DNA from: Guyparkeria hydrothermalis
GTDB taxonomy: Bacteria; Pseudomonadota; Gammaproteobacteria; Halothiobacillales; Halothiobacillaceae
DNA: 64,000 bases
NCBI RefSeq assembly: GCF_023555375.1
Contig: NZ_JAJSEE010000001.1
Coordinates: 310,001-374,000, forward strand
Direction of reading: 5' to 3'
The notes under the pieces are model-generated. The model worked only from the letters and a program-made list of their open reading frames with translations. It was not told where the DNA came from and made no database searches. Positions 63,531-64,000 of the stretch are shown piece by piece (position 1 is the first letter of the stretch; each line of letters starts with the position of its first letter). The position numbers were made by a program, and so were the translations under genes.

Positions 63531-64000
63531 GCCGAGCCGTCCTCGTCAGCCAGACGGGCCAGCACCCGCTCGAGCGCCTCGATGGCCCGACGGTTCTGCT
63601 CCGCGGTGCCGATGGTGACGCGCAAGGCCTGCGACAACCTGCCCTTGGCCTCCATACCCCCGAGCGGCCGAACGATCACGCCCTCGCGCAGTAGCGCCTC
63701 GAATGCGCGTCCGGCGGCGAACGGGGTGATCACGGTGATGAAGTTCGCCCGGCTGGGCACGCTCTGCCAGCCATTGGCTTCGGCCGCGGCGGCCCACTGA
63801 GCCAGGCCGGCGCGATTGACCTCGCGGCTCTCCACGATGAACGCGTGATCCTCGAGTGCCGCCTCGGCGGCGCGCAGGGCGAGCGCGTTGACGTTGAAGG
63901 GATGACGCACCCGGTCGAGCAGGCTCGCGATCATCGGATCGCTCACCGCGAAACCGACCCGCAGGGCGGCCAGGCCGTAGATCTTGGAGAAGGTGCGCGT
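63527..64000 (-). CDS. hisC: Histidinol-phosphate aminotransferase (5' part beyond window)
   Basis: The minus strand is open from base 64000 to the stop at 63527 and reads RTFSKIYGLAALRVGFAVSD, the PLP-lysine segment of HisC, then ANFITVITPFAAGRAFEALL and EGVIVRPLGGMEAKG. Fold I aminotransferase; in this operon it may serve histidine and aromatic amino acids. Only about 157 C-terminal residues are visible. Confidence 0.93.
   Translation of the reverse strand, partial: TRTFSKIYGLAALRVGFAVSDPMIASLLDRVRHPFNVNALALRAAEAALEDHAFIVESREVNRAGLAQWAAAAEANGWQSVPSRANFITVITPFAAGRAFEALLREGVIVRPLGGMEAKGRLSQALRVTIGTAEQNRRAIEALERVLARLADEDGSA

Overview
The window is chromosomal DNA of a high-GC gammaproteobacterium. 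The right end carries pyrF-ihfB-rpsA-cmk-aroA-tyrA-hisC, a typical gammaproteobacterial order, alongside dapF-DUF484-xerC, hslVU, ubiE and mltF. A large BCCT osmolyte transporter and the general gene style suggest a halophilic or haloalkaliphilic lineage, possibly a Halothiobacillus/Guyparkeria-like sulfur oxidiser. That assignment is an inference and is not proven by the sequence.

Layout from the left. 1-3573: start of a type I-E CRISPR-Cas operon on the minus strand (cas3, then the N-terminal half of cse1/casA running off the edge); no CRISPR array lies in the window. 3574-9160: lower-GC accessory DNA that looks like an integrated, decayed plasmid replicon: a double-HTH regulator, fragments of a SLOG-type protein and perhaps an integrase, a small membrane protein, an IS3 end remnant, an array of 22-bp iterons, a Rep_3-type initiator and a frameshifted DnaC-like helicase loader. 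9160-9912: no recognisable gene.

9913-25083: an iron-acquisition island. A Fur-box promoter precedes pvsABCDE-type vibrioferrin genes (ATP-grasp, two NIS synthetases around an MFS exporter, PLP decarboxylase) chained by overlaps. An SbnG-like citrate synthase/aldolase is inserted at the end of that chain. Then come a ferric-siderophore binding protein, two FecCD permeases, an ATPase and a TonB-dependent receptor with its own Fur-like site and terminator. An intact IS3-family element (25148-26379) separates this from the next island.

26623-42952: a nearly self-contained nitrate assimilation island: nasT-nasS regulators; a leader with an NtrC-like site, a sigma-54 promoter, an ANTAR hexaloop hairpin and an intrinsic terminator; nitrate ABC transporter nrtABD; nirBD; nasA; cysG; an FNT-family nitrite channel; a HemD-like protein; mobA and moeA. 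Together these cover uptake, reduction to ammonium, siroheme and molybdenum cofactor supply, and two-layer control by nitrogen status and nitrate.

43016-47322: a second mobile remnant with an unknown protein, spaced direct repeats, a striking cluster of GTCACAGT-based palindromes, a topoisomerase III C-terminal fossil, an XRE regulator, two AlpA-like HTH proteins and a P4-type tyrosine integrase. 47743-64000: core genome (betT-like BCCT, dapF, DUF484, xerC, hslVU, DUF971, ubiE, mltF on plus; pyrF, ihfB, rpsA, cmk, aroA, tyrA and partial hisC on minus).
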